Part shown: one piece after another, positions 1 through 7,985 of the stretch | Layout: each line of letters begins with the position of its first letter | Position numbering within the stretch: the first letter of the stretch is position 1 | NCBI RefSeq assembly: GCF_000802245.2 | Contig: NZ_CP021080.1 | Location: 5,270,001 to 5,334,000, forward strand | Origin: Streptomyces pluripotens | Lineage (GTDB): Bacteria > Actinomycetota > Actinomycetes > Streptomycetales > Streptomycetaceae | Direction of reading: 5' to 3' | Length of the DNA stretch: 64,000 nt | Position numbers and translations under genes: made by a program | The notes under the pieces: model-generated | What the model was told of the DNA's origin: nothing | What the model saw: only the letters and a program-made list of their open reading frames with translations | Database searches by the model: none

Positions 1-152
1 GCTGCCCGTACGCCGACATCCCGAAGGACAACGTCACGCGCACGGTCCGTCCGGAGCTGACCGAGGTCGGCAGCCAGCACTGGGCCGCGTGCCACATGAC
101 GCAGGAGCAGCGGGAGCGGATCTGGACCGAAGAGATTGCGCCGAAGCTGTGA
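1..152 (+). CDS. Oligopeptide ABC transporter ATP-binding protein (3' end)
   Basis: Only the last 49 residues are in the window; the gene begins upstream. The tail shows the Cys/His-bearing C-terminal extension typical of DppD/OppD-type peptide transporter ATPases (CPYA near the start, WAACHM later), which follows the nucleotide-binding domain in this family. The stop codon overlaps the GTG start of the next ATPase gene by the GTGA arrangement, so the two are translationally coupled, as expected for the DppD/DppF pair that powers one permease for peptide uptake. The exact substrate cannot be judged from this fragment. Confidence 0.85.
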   Translation, partial: CPYADIPKDNVTRTVRPELTEVGSQHWAACHMTQEQRERIWTEEIAPKL

Positions 153-1480
153 GTGAGAACGCAGAGGACAAGCCCGTGACCATCCCTGCACAGAGCGAGG
201 GCACGGAGGCGAAGGACTCCGGGACGGCCACTCTCACCAAGGAGGTCGCACCCGGCGAAGTGCTCCTGAAGGTGACCGGGCTGCAGAAGCACTTCCCCAT
301 CAAGAAGGGGCTGCTGCAGCGGCAGGTCGGCGCGGTGCGCGCGGTGGATGGGCTCGACTTCGAAGTCCGCTCCGGCGAGACCCTCGGCGTCGTCGGCGAG
401 TCGGGTTGCGGCAAGTCGACGATGGGCCGGCTGATCACCCGGCTCCTGGAGCCGACCGCCGGCAGCATCGAGTTCGAGGGCAAGGACATCACCCACCTCG
501 GCGTCGGCGGGATGCGCCCGATGCGCCGTGACGTGCAGATGATCTTCCAGGATCCGTACTCGTCGCTGAACCCGCGCCACACCATCGGCACCATCGTCGG
601 CGCTCCCTTCCGGCTCCAGGGCGTCACGCCCGAGGGCGGCATCAAGAAGGAAGTGCAGCGGCTGCTGTCGGTCGTGGGCCTCAACCCCGAGCACTACAAC
701 CGCTACCCGCACGAGTTCTCCGGCGGTCAGCGCCAGCGCATCGGCATCGCCCGGGCGCTGGCTCTGAAGCCGAAGCTGGTCGTCGCCGACGAGCCGGTGT
801 CCGCCCTGGACGTGTCGATCCAGGCCCAGGTCGTCAACCTCATGGACGACCTCCAGGAGGAGCTGGGCCTGACATACGTGATCATCGCGCACGACCTGTC
901 GGTCGTCCGGCACGTCTCGGACCGGATCGCGGTGATGTACCTCGGCAAGATCGTCGAGCTGGCCGACCGGGACTCGCTGTACAAGGCGCCGATGCACCCC
1001 TACACCAAGGCGTTGATGTCGGCAGTCCCGATTCCGGACCCGAAGCGAAGGAACGCCAAGAGCGAGCGCATCCTGCTCAAGGGCGATGTACCCTCGCCGA
1101 TCTCCCCGCCGAGCGGCTGCCGATTCCACACCCGGTGCTGGAAGGCGACGGAGATCTGCGGGACCACCGAGCCGCCGCTCGTGGAGTTGAAGCCCGGTCA
1201 GCGCGTCGCCTGCCACCACCCGGAGAACTTCGAGGACCAGGCGCCCCAGGACACGGTTCTGCTGTCGGCGGCCAAGGAGGCGGCCGGGACGACCCCGGAC
1301 CGGACCGGTGCGGAAGGGGCAGGGGCCGAGGACCGGGAAGCCGCCTCCGAAACGGCGTCCGGGGAATCGCCGGAGGCGGGCCCTGAAGCCGGTGTTGAAG
1401 TTTCCTCGGACGCGTCCTCTGCGCGCTCGACGGAAACGGGCTCCGACTCCGGTGAACCCACGGTCGACGAGGACAAGTAG
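149..1480 (+). CDS. Oligopeptide ABC transporter ATP-binding protein, DppF type
   Basis: 443 residues, GTG start at 149 overlapping the upstream stop. A complete ABC ATPase: Walker [10 protein letters not shown] near residues 83-91, signature SGGQRQR near 191, Walker [13 protein letters not shown] about 20 residues later, then the oligopeptide-type C-terminal region (CRFHTRC, then ACHH). It would hydrolyse ATP at the membrane to drive peptide import with the partner ATPase just upstream. The last 75 or so residues are an acidic, Glu/Ala/Ser/Gly-rich tail without recognisable fold, longer than usual for the family. It is the last gene of its operon, followed by a strong hairpin. Confidence 0.93.
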   Translation: MSENAEDKPVTIPAQSEGTEAKDSGTATLTKEVAPGEVLLKVTGLQKHFPIKKGLLQRQVGAVRAVDGLDFEVRSGETLGVVGESGCGKSTMGRLITRLLEPTAGSIEFEGKDITHLGVGGMRPMRRDVQMIFQDPYSSLNPRHTIGTIVGAPFRLQGVTPEGGIKKEVQRLLSVVGLNPEHYNRYPHEFSGGQRQRIGIARALALKPKLVVADEPVSALDVSIQAQVVNLMDDLQEELGLTYVIIAHDLSVVRHVSDRIAVMYLGKIVELADRDSLYKAPMHPYTKALMSAVPIPDPKRRNAKSERILLKGDVPSPISPPSGCRFHTRCWKATEICGTTEPPLVELKPGQRVACHHPENFEDQAPQDTVLLSAAKEAAGTTPDRTGAEGAGAEDREAASETASGESPEAGPEAGVEVSSDASSARSTETGSDSGEPTVDEDK

Positions 1481-1510
1481 GGCGGTCACCGAGGACGGGT
1501 GACGAGAGTC

Positions 1511-1563
1511 CGCCACCGCGTGTGCCCCGGCAGTCCAGGACTGCCGGGGCACACGCGGTGGCG
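1511..1563. terminator. Long perfect inverted repeat, probable terminator
   Basis: Two 26-base arms (1511-1536 and 1538-1563) are exact reverse complements separated by one base. There is no U tract, as is common for Streptomyces terminators. It lies 30 bases after the peptide transporter operon. The rest of the gap to 1922 holds a tandem 16-mer and no convincing gene or promoter. Confidence 0.8.
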
Positions 1564-1680
1564 GGGCCGGGCCAGTGGCTGGTCGCCCGGTGACTTCCAT
1601 CCGACGCCGGTCGCCGGAAGTCCGGCGGTGCCCCTGCCAGCACGGTGGTGCTGCAGTTCGGGTTCGCGCACGCATTCCCC

Positions 1681-1712
1681 CTGCTGAGTGGTCCGGCTGC
1701 TGAGTGGTCCGG
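1681..1712. repeat. Tandem duplication of a 16-bp unit
   Basis: The unit CTGCTGAGTGGTCCGG occurs twice head to tail (1681-1696 and 1697-1712) in the gap between the transporter operon and the TRIC-like gene. It is probably a replication-slippage product; no function is evident. Confidence 0.7.
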
Positions 1713-1922
1713 CTCCCGCTCCGGCGGGTCGTGGGGCAGCGGGGACCGTAGAAGTGTTGACAGTGAACGGTCAATTGAGTGGTGGGGGTGTTGCGGAAGC
1801 ACCCCAATTTCGGGCGTCCGCGGCGGGACGGCTTGTCGGCCTCGACTGTTGTGTGCAAGGAAACTCATCCTGTGGGCCTGGCTTTGTAAGGTTCAGGCGG
1901 TCTGACAGGAGACAATGTCAGG

Positions 1923-2582
1923 GTGCAGCTCCAGACGTTCTTCAGTCCCTCCGTTCAGCACACGCTCGATGTCGTCGGCATCTTCGTGTTTGCGATCTCC
2001 GGTGCGCTCCTTGCCGTCCGGAAGAACTTCGACGTCTTCGGCATCGCCGTCCTCGCCGAGGTGACCGCGCTGGGGGGAGGGGTCTTCCGCGACCTCGTGA
2101 TCGGCGCCGTGCCCCCGGCCGCCTTCACGGACCTCGGGTACTTCCTCACCCCGCTGCTCGCCGCGCTCGTCGTCTTCTTCCTGCACCCGCACGTGGAACG
2201 CATCCAGGCCGCGGTGCTCGTGTTCGACGCGGCCGGTCTCGGCCTGTTCTGCGTCACCGGTACGACCAAGGCGTACAGCTATGGCCTCGGTGTGACCGCG
2301 TCCGCGGCGCTGGGTCTCGCCACCGCCGTCGGCGGCGGTGTGCTGCGGGACGTCCTGGCCAACGAGGTCCCTTCGCTGCTGCGCTGGGACCGTGATCTGT
2401 ACGCGGTTCCGGCGATCGTGGGCGCCACGATGGTCGCGCTGTGCATCCACTATGCCGCCCTGACCACGTTCACCAGTGGCCTCGCGGCGGTCACCGCCTT
2501 CGCGTTGCGGCTGCTCGCCATGCGGTTCCACTGGCGAGCGCCGCGTGCGTGGAACCGTCGTTCGACGGTGACCGAGGAGTAG
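1923..2582 (+). CDS. TRIC/UPF0126 family membrane protein
   Basis: 219 residues, GTG start at 1923 with AGGAGA about ten bases upstream. The protein is almost entirely hydrophobic with about seven membrane segments. It has the two family glycine signatures of trimeric intracellular cation channels in the first and second halves (GGGVFRD near residue 55 and GGGVLRD near residue 140), reflecting the internal duplication. Bacterial members form homotrimeric potassium-permeable channels, but the physiological role in actinomycetes is unclear. The last 92 bases overlap the 3' end of the convergent esterase gene. Confidence 0.9.
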   Translation: MQLQTFFSPSVQHTLDVVGIFVFAISGALLAVRKNFDVFGIAVLAEVTALGGGVFRDLVIGAVPPAAFTDLGYFLTPLLAALVVFFLHPHVERIQAAVLVFDAAGLGLFCVTGTTKAYSYGLGVTASAALGLATAVGGGVLRDVLANEVPSLLRWDRDLYAVPAIVGATMVALCIHYAALTTFTSGLAAVTAFALRLLAMRFHWRAPRAWNRRSTVTEE

Positions 2583-3750
2583 GCCCGGTGCCGGACCCGG
2601 TCCGGGAGCCGGCCTGCCCCGGGGCGCGGCCCTGTCCCATCTGTAGGGTGAGCCAGCGGAAGGCCGGGGTGACCTGTGGCCGCCACAGCGCCATGTTGTG
2701 GCCGCCGGCGCTCCGCGGCAGGAACTGCACGTGCACGGTGGTCGGCGCCTTGGCGACTGACTCCAGGGCCATGCCGGCCTCGTAGCCGTCGCCGGACTCG
2801 CCGGAGAGGTAGAGCGCGACCCGGGGCGGCACGGGGGCGTTCCGCAGCAGCAGGTAGGGGTTGTTCGCGGCGCGCAGCGCGGGAGTCTGGGCGGCGAGGG
2901 AGTTGCGCTCGCCGATCGGATCGTTGTACCCGGACAGACTCACGGCCGCTCGGTAGCGGTCGGGGTGGGCGACGGCCAGCTTGGCCGCGCAGTGGGCGCC
3001 TGCTGAGTACCCCGCCACCGCCCAGCCCTGCGGTGCCGGCTGGGCCCGGAAGTTGTCCGTGATCATCTTCGGTACGTCGAGGCTGAGCCAGCTGTCGGCG
3101 TTGACCTGACCGGGAATGTTCGCGCAGCCGGTGTCGACGCTGGCCAGCAGGTTGGTGCGCGGAGCGACCAGGATGAAGGGCGCCACCCGTCCGCTCCGCA
3201 TCAGTGGCAGCAACTGCTCGTGGGCCTTCAGTGACCCGAACCACGCCTTCGCCGAACCCGGGTAGCCCGACAGCAGTTCCACCACCGGGAACTTCCGGTG
3301 GCGGTAGGCCGGCTCGCTGTACTGCGGCGGCAGCCAGACGTAGACCTCTGCGTTCACTCCCGAGACCCGGCCTCTGAGCTGGGTGACGCGTACGCCGCCG
3401 GACGCGTGCATCCGGGGACCTCCCGCTGGTCTGAAGGTCTGTCTGACCTTGGGCAGTCGTTTCACCGCAATCCCGCCGGTGCCGTCCTGGCCGAGGTCGG
3501 TGGCCTGCTCGACGTGGTTGCCGGTGCCGAGCAGGTCGGCCCAGTTGTCGTACAGGTTGTTCTGGTTGTTGACCAGGACGAAGACCAGCGTGACCGCCGT
3601 GCCCTGGGCGAACAGCAGCATCAAGAGCCTGGCCACGGCGCGCAACGGCTGGGGTCCGCGGACCCGAGACCACAGGGTGAGCGGCAGTGCGAGGGCGACC
3701 ACTGTCAGCACGATGGTCGTGTAGAGGAACGTAGTCCCGGTGAGGCTCAT
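2491..3750 (-). CDS. Membrane-anchored alpha/beta-hydrolase, putative esterase (antigen 85-like)
   Basis: 419 residues from ATG at 3750, which has GAGGA close upstream; an in-frame GTG at 3801 is a weaker alternative. Two N-terminal hydrophobic segments (about residues 6-24 and 37-60) anchor an exported domain. The nucleophile elbow GYSAG places Ser at residue 249, and GGHN near residue 365 supplies the likely catalytic His. This matches the putative esterase family that includes mycolyltransferase-like and feruloyl-esterase-like enzymes. The substrate is unknown. The last 45 residues are low-complexity Gly/Arg/Thr-rich and run through the end of the opposing TRIC-like gene. Confidence 0.85.
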   Translation of the reverse strand: MSLTGTTFLYTTIVLTVVALALPLTLWSRVRGPQPLRAVARLLMLLFAQGTAVTLVFVLVNNQNNLYDNWADLLGTGNHVEQATDLGQDGTGGIAVKRLPKVRQTFRPAGGPRMHASGGVRVTQLRGRVSGVNAEVYVWLPPQYSEPAYRHRKFPVVELLSGYPGSAKAWFGSLKAHEQLLPLMRSGRVAPFILVAPRTNLLASVDTGCANIPGQVNADSWLSLDVPKMITDNFRAQPAPQGWAVAGYSAGAHCAAKLAVAHPDRYRAAVSLSGYNDPIGERNSLAAQTPALRAANNPYLLLRNAPVPPRVALYLSGESGDGYEAGMALESVAKAPTTVHVQFLPRSAGGHNMALWRPQVTPAFRWLTLQMGQGRAPGQAGSRTGSGTGPTPRSPSNDGSTHAALASGTAWRAAATRRR

Positions 3751-3910
3751 GTCCTCATAGAGGGATATCCGTGCACCGGGGTTGTGGACGTGTCCGGACA
3801 CTTACCGAGAAATTGTCGGAATCTCACTCGGAGGCGGGAGTGTGTCGAGGTCAGGGAACTGTCCAGAGGAAAAGCTACCGCTTAGTAGTTTCCTGTTGTA
3901 CCGTTCGTCC

Positions 3911-4774
3911 ATGCCAGAAGCAGCTTCCGTACCGGCCGCGCGGACGGCCGTGATCGGCGACAGTGAGTTCGACCGGGACACCACGGTCACCCGGCGTGAG
4001 TCGGGGGTCTACGACATCAGCCTCTCGGACGGCTGGACGATCATCAACGCGGTCAACGGCGGCTACTTGCTGGCCGTGCTCGGCCGGGCGCTTGCGGACG
4101 CCCTTCCGCACCCCGACCCCTTCACCGTCTCCGCGCACTATCTGACCGCCTCCCAGCCCGGCCCGGCGGTCGTCCGCACGCAGCAGGTCCGTACCGGCCG
4201 TACCCTCTCCACCGGCCAGGCCTCGCTCCTGCAGTACGACGACGAGGGCAACGAGGTCGAACGCATCCGTGTCCTGGCCTCCTACGGTGACCTCGCCACC
4301 CTCCCCGACGACGTCCGCACGACGGCGAAGCCGCCCGCCATCCCGCCCATGGAGCAGTGCTTCGGCGCCGACAACTCGCCGGTCCCGGTGCCGGGCAGCT
4401 CGGCCATCACCGAGCGTCTGATGCTCAGGCTGGACCCTGCCACCCTCGGCTGGGCGCTCGGCGCGCCCTCCGGCAAGGGCGAGATGAGGGCCTGGTTCGG
4501 GCTCGCCGACGGCCGGGACGCCGACCCGCTCTCGCTGCTGCTCACGGTGGACGCCCTGCCTCCCACCGCTTTCGAGATCGGCCTCAAGGGCTGGGTTCCC
4601 ACGGTGGAACTCACCGTCCACGTCCGCCACCGACCGGCCCCCGGCCCGTTGCGGGTGTCCATTGCGACCCGCAACCTGGCCGGCGGCTTTCTGGAGGAGG
4701 ATGCCGAGGTCTGGGACAGTGCGGACCGCCTGGTCGCCCAGTCCCGCCAGCTGGCCCGGGTCCGGCTCGGCTGA
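3911..4774 (+). CDS. Thioesterase-fold (TesB-like double hotdog) protein
   Basis: 287 residues from ATG at 3911. The N-terminal part (NAVNGGYLLAVLGRAL near residue 45) and the C-terminal repeat correspond to the double-hotdog arrangement of acyl-CoA thioesterase II-like proteins, which hydrolyse acyl-CoA thioesters in the cytosol. The exact acyl substrate cannot be told. It stands alone, divergent from the esterase gene on the left and convergent with the DinB-type gene on the right, from which it is only 8 bases away. Confidence 0.85.
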   Translation: MPEAASVPAARTAVIGDSEFDRDTTVTRRESGVYDISLSDGWTIINAVNGGYLLAVLGRALADALPHPDPFTVSAHYLTASQPGPAVVRTQQVRTGRTLSTGQASLLQYDDEGNEVERIRVLASYGDLATLPDDVRTTAKPPAIPPMEQCFGADNSPVPVPGSSAITERLMLRLDPATLGWALGAPSGKGEMRAWFGLADGRDADPLSLLLTVDALPPTAFEIGLKGWVPTVELTVHVRHRPAPGPLRVSIATRNLAGGFLEEDAEVWDSADRLVAQSRQLARVRLG

Positions 4775-4782
4775 GCCGGGTC

Positions 4783-5385
4783 TCAGTCCCGGGTCAGCGG
4801 GGTGCGCCCCATCCAGGCCGCCAACTGCTCGTAGACACCGGCACCTGCGGGGGCTTCCCGGCGCGCGTCGAACGGGGTCTGCGCGTCGCGCGGGCGACTG
4901 TCGGGCAGCAACGCGCGGGCGGTGGTGAGGGCGAATCCGGCCAGTTCCGGATCGAGCGGGAGCGGATGGCCGAGGCCCTCGGAGAGATCCCAGGTGTGCG
5001 TGACGATCTCCATGACGTAGCCGGAGAGAGCCGTGTGTCCCGGGACCTCGCCCCAGGGGACGCGCACCGAGGACGCCATCCGCTCGTCAGGCTCCCAGGC
5101 CTTCAGCACCCGGGTGCGCACCTCCTCGTAGGCGGACGCCCACTCGGCGTCCCCGACGCCCTCGGCGAACGGGTGCACCGCGAGCCCGTCGCCGCCCTCG
5201 CCGATGACCGCGATCCGCCGGGTGCCGCCGACGATGTGGCTCAGCAGGTCGCGTACGTCGAATGCGGCGCAGGGTGTGGGGCCGTCGAGTTGCTCCGGGC
5301 GCACCGTCCTGATGAGTGCCGCCGCCTGTCCGGTGGCGCGGGTGTAGGCGGGGCGCGGGTCCTGGTAAGCGGGGTGAGTGGTCAT
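4783..5385 (-). CDS. TIGR03086-type metal-dependent enzyme (DinB/mycothiol-dependent isomerase superfamily)
   Basis: 200 residues from ATG at 5385. The start of the domain (PTPCAAFDVRDLLSHIVGG) and the internal HTWDLSEGLG motif are those of the maleylpyruvate isomerase N-terminal/DinB fold, a four-helix bundle whose His residues bind a divalent metal and which in actinobacteria often uses mycothiol. The reaction is not known for this subfamily. It is divergent from a WYL-domain regulator with about 100 bases between, so that regulator may control it. Confidence 0.82.
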   Translation of the reverse strand: MTTHPAYQDPRPAYTRATGQAAALIRTVRPEQLDGPTPCAAFDVRDLLSHIVGGTRRIAVIGEGGDGLAVHPFAEGVGDAEWASAYEEVRTRVLKAWEPDERMASSVRVPWGEVPGHTALSGYVMEIVTHTWDLSEGLGHPLPLDPELAGFALTTARALLPDSRPRDAQTPFDARREAPAGAGVYEQLAAWMGRTPLTRD

Positions 5386-5428
5386 CACGTGCCTTCCGTT
5401 GTGTCGGTAGGGCCGAGGATCCAGCAAT

Positions 5429-5449
5429 AACCTGACAGAACACGTCAAC
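5429..5449. promoter_or_regulatory. Candidate operator of the WYL regulator
   Basis: In the short divergent gap, CCTGACA and CGTCAAC flank GAACA, giving an imperfect inverted repeat centred on TGAC/GTCA. Its position between the regulator and its divergent neighbour fits autoregulation. The symmetry is modest. Confidence 0.35.
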
Positions 5450-5487
5450 ATTTGCGCAAGGCTTTGGTGCGGCGGGATGCTGGGGGC

Positions 5488-6465
5488 GTGAAGTCCGGCC
5501 GGCTGCTGTCGATCCTGCTGCTCCTGCAGACCCGAGGGCGTGTCCCCGCGCGTGAACTCGCCGACCGGTTGGAGGTGTCGGTCCGCACCGTCTACCGGGA
5601 CGTCGAGGCGCTGTCGGCTGCGGGCGTCCCGGTCTACGCAGAGCGCGGCAGGCACGGCGGCATCGAACTCCTCGCTGGATTCCGCACGGACGTCACCGGA
5701 CTGACGGCCGACGAGTCCCGCGCCCTGTTCGTCCTGGCCGCGCAGGGTGCGCACGCCGCCCTGGGTCTGGACGCGGCCCTCGGTTCGGCCCTGCGCAAGG
5801 TGATGGCTGCGCTCCCGGCGCCGCACCGGCCGGCCGCCGACGTCACCAGCCGCCGCATCCTGGTCGACGCCACCCGGTGGCGGAGCGGCCCGCAACAGGC
5901 CGTCGACCTGGAGGTACTGCAGGACTCGGTGTTCTCTGACCGGCGCCTCAGGCTCCGCTACCGACACAGCGGGGAGCGCGAGCCGCGGACCTACACCGTG
6001 GACCCCTACGGCCTGGTCGCCAAGGCCGGTATCTGGTACCTCGTCGCCGACCGGCGTGGTCGGCCACGGCTGTTCCGGGCCGACCGGGTGCGCTCCGCCC
6101 GCCTGTTGGAGGAGTCGGTACGGCGCCGGCCGAGTGTCGAACTCGCCGACGTCTGGGCCGAGTTGCGCCGCCAGGTGGAGGACCGCGAGAACGGTGTCGA
6201 GGTCACCGTCCGGGTCCGGCGCGAGCGCCTCGACATGTTCCGGCGGATGGCCGGCCCGCAGCTGACGGACGGCGTCGACGATGACGGCGAGAGCGAGTGG
6301 GTCACCGCCAGGCTGTCGTACCCGGTGCTCCGGGCGGTGCGCCAACTCCTCGCGTTCTCAGACCAAGTGGAAGTGCTGGAGCCTCCCGAGGCCCGGGCGG
6401 AACTGCTGGCGGCGGCGCGTTCCGTCACGGGTCTGTACCAGGGGGCGGGCCGGGCCCGGAGCTGA
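5488..6465 (+). CDS. WYL-domain transcriptional regulator (YafY family)
   Basis: 325 residues from GTG at 5488; the next residues KSGRLLSILLLLQ are the usual start of this family. An N-terminal winged helix-turn-helix (about residues 1-60, RELADRLEVSVRTVYRD) is followed by a WYL domain (about 140-215) with [20 protein letters not shown], and a C-terminal WCX-like extension. Such proteins bind small ligands or nucleotides through the WYL domain and mostly act on neighbouring genes. The divergent DinB-type gene is the obvious candidate target. Confidence 0.9.
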   Translation: MKSGRLLSILLLLQTRGRVPARELADRLEVSVRTVYRDVEALSAAGVPVYAERGRHGGIELLAGFRTDVTGLTADESRALFVLAAQGAHAALGLDAALGSALRKVMAALPAPHRPAADVTSRRILVDATRWRSGPQQAVDLEVLQDSVFSDRRLRLRYRHSGEREPRTYTVDPYGLVAKAGIWYLVADRRGRPRLFRADRVRSARLLEESVRRRPSVELADVWAELRRQVEDRENGVEVTVRVRRERLDMFRRMAGPQLTDGVDDDGESEWVTARLSYPVLRAVRQLLAFSDQVEVLEPPEARAELLAAARSVTGLYQGAGRARS

Positions 6466-6551
6466 GCTTCCAGGGCAGGCCCCAAGGTCGGGCGGTTGGT
6501 GCGTCGGTCGATGGGTCGTCCGCAGAGCAGGCCCAGCGGGGCCAGCCCCTG

Positions 6552-7178
6552 TCAGTCCAGCCAGTGACTGCGGCCGATGCTGATGAGCCGCAGCTGCCGG
6601 GTGGCGAGTTGCGTCACCCGTTCCCGCTCCTCCTGCGGGGCCTCCAGCGCCTCCAGGAACAGGGAGGCGGTGCTGAGCATCAGGTCGACGTAGAGGTGCG
6701 CGAGCATCAGCAGGTCGTCGTCGTTCCAGCCCCCGGCCTCGGGGTCCGCGGCCAGTCCGACCTTCACCTCCTCCGCGAACCGGCCCAGTTGGGCCCGGAT
6801 GGCCTCGCGCACCGGCTGCACCCCGCCGTGCCGCTCGCGGGCGATGAAACGGACGTGCGCCGGGTAGGTGTCCACATGACGGGCAATCAGCTCGATGGCG
6901 CGCCTGATGCGTTCCTCGCCGTCGCCCGTCGTGGACACCGTCGTCCGCACCATCGCATGGAGGCTGCCCAGTGCCTCGTCGACCAGGGCCACGCCGAGGT
7001 CCGCGGTTGACCGGAAGTGCCGGTAGAAGGCCGTCGGGGCGACGCCGACGGCTCGGGTGACCTCGCGCAGGCCCAGGCTGCTCAGGCTCTGATCCTCCAG
7101 CAACGCGAGCGCCGCTTCGAGGAACGCCTGCCGGGTCTTCTGCTTCCTGGCCTGCCGGACACCGAGGGTGTGACTCAT
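6552..7178 (-). CDS. TetR family transcriptional regulator
   Basis: 208 residues. The N-terminal helix-turn-helix (about residues 12-58, VTRAVGVAPTAFYRHFRS) is typical of TetR repressors of the FabR-like group; the C-terminal helical domain would bind an unknown ligand. It diverges from two very small membrane-protein genes. The intervening region has matching AACAACTGTT operators, one just upstream of this gene, so it probably represses itself and the divergent unit. Confidence 0.9.
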   Translation of the reverse strand: MSHTLGVRQARKQKTRQAFLEAALALLEDQSLSSLGLREVTRAVGVAPTAFYRHFRSTADLGVALVDEALGSLHAMVRTTVSTTGDGEERIRRAIELIARHVDTYPAHVRFIARERHGGVQPVREAIRAQLGRFAEEVKVGLAADPEAGGWNDDDLLMLAHLYVDLMLSTASLFLEALEAPQEERERVTQLATRQLRLISIGRSHWLD

Positions 7179-7188
7179 GTCATCCAGT

Positions 7189-7200
7189 TAACAACTGTTC
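7189..7200. promoter_or_regulatory. Probable TetR operator, left copy
   Basis: TAACAACTGTTC contains the AACAACTGTT core also found at 7247-7256. It is AT-rich in a GC-rich region and lies 11 bases upstream of the TetR start codon. Confidence 0.6.
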
Positions 7201-7228
7201 TCTGGAATTGGAAAGCCGTCGAACGCGC

Positions 7229-7234
7229 TAGACT
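7229..7234 (+). promoter_or_regulatory. Candidate -10 element TAGACT
   Basis: TAGACT matches the usual Streptomyces -10 hexamer and lies between the two operator copies, about 95 bases before the small membrane-protein gene. No good -35 is visible (TTGGAA at 7209 is only 15 bases away). Confidence 0.4.
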
Positions 7235-7242
7235 CAAGGTCA

Positions 7243-7270
7243 GTGAACAACTGTTACTACAACTGTTCAC
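7243..7270. promoter_or_regulatory. Probable TetR operator, right copy
   Basis: The outer arms GTGAACA (7243-7249) and TGTTCAC (7264-7270) are exact inverted repeats, and AACAACTGTT inside repeats the left operator core. It lies just downstream of a TAGACT -10, where a bound repressor would block transcription of the small membrane-protein genes. Confidence 0.65.
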
Positions 7271-7323
7271 CGAAGCTTTATGCGAGGCAAGACACGAGGC
7301 ATCCCGGAGGGGGGTTCGATCCC

Positions 7324-7491
7324 ATGCTGTTCCTCGTCGCCGCACTCATGCTGCTCGGTGTGGTGCTGGGCACCGTCGCCCATGCACCGCTGAGCGTCAC
7401 CGCCGCCCTGGCTGCCGTCATCGCCGTCTGGCTCGGCATCTTCGCGGTCCGCGAGCACCACGGCCGCCAGCACCACACCTCGGCCCACTGA
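7324..7491 (+). CDS. Small membrane protein, 55 residues
   Basis: ATG at 7324 preceded by a strong GGAGGGGGG ribosome site. The peptide has two hydrophobic stretches (MLFLVAALMLLGVVLGTVA and a second near residues 25-42) and a His-rich, charged tail. It has no recognised family. It is the first gene downstream of the TetR operators and lies 42 bases before a second small membrane protein, so the two probably form a unit repressed by the divergent TetR. Confidence 0.6.
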   Translation: MLFLVAALMLLGVVLGTVAHAPLSVTAALAAVIAVWLGIFAVREHHGRQHHTSAH

Positions 7492-7533
7492 TCGTCCCGA
7501 TCGCCCGGAATCGAGTTCCAGGAGCTGAGCACC

Positions 7534-7809
7534 ATGCAACTCACCGCACCGACCAACGGCCGCACCACCCGTACGGGAACGCGTGACGCCGACGGGATGG
7601 CCGTGGCGTCCTTCATCCTCGGCCTCCTCGGCCTGCTCGTCCTCAATGTCTTCCTGGGGCCGATCGCCATCGCCCTGGCCGGTGTGTCCCTCTGGCGCGG
7701 CACCGTCCGCCGCGGTCGTGCGTACCTGGGTCTCACCCTGGGCGTCGCCGACCTGGCGGTCCTGGTGATCGCGATGCAGTTGACCCACACGGTCTCGTGG
7801 AGCCTGTAG
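7534..7809 (+). CDS. DUF4190-like small membrane protein
   Basis: 91 residues. After a hydrophilic N-terminus of about 20 residues, the sequence AVASFILGLLGLLVLNVFLG and a second hydrophobic helix near residues 65-85 match the two-helix DUF4190 arrangement common in actinomycete membrane proteins. The function is unknown. It probably forms a two-gene unit with the 55-residue membrane protein upstream under the TetR operators at 7189-7270. Confidence 0.75.
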   Translation: MQLTAPTNGRTTRTGTRDADGMAVASFILGLLGLLVLNVFLGPIAIALAGVSLWRGTVRRGRAYLGLTLGVADLAVLVIAMQLTHTVSWSL

Positions 7810-7985
7810 CCGACCGCTGAGCAGCCGCATCCGACCCGGTCCCCGAGCGGGAGCCCCGAGGGCGACGGGGCAAGGCCCGCCGCGCCGGGCGCCGGGCCGG
7901 CGGGGCCCGTGTGGCGCATGCCGGTGGCGCATACGGGGTGCACTGCCGTAGCCCACCGCAACGGGCCCGTAGAATCGGCCGCACC

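Noticed and set aside
1750..1790. TTGACA near 1757 as a -35 element for the TRIC-like gene
   Set aside because: No -10-like hexamer at the right distance and more than 150 bases from the start codon.
4783..6345. A 520-residue reading frame on the minus strand covering the WYL gene
   Set aside because: Only the last 200 codons encode a recognised domain; the remainder is the antisense shadow of the WYL regulator. The true start is ATG 5385.
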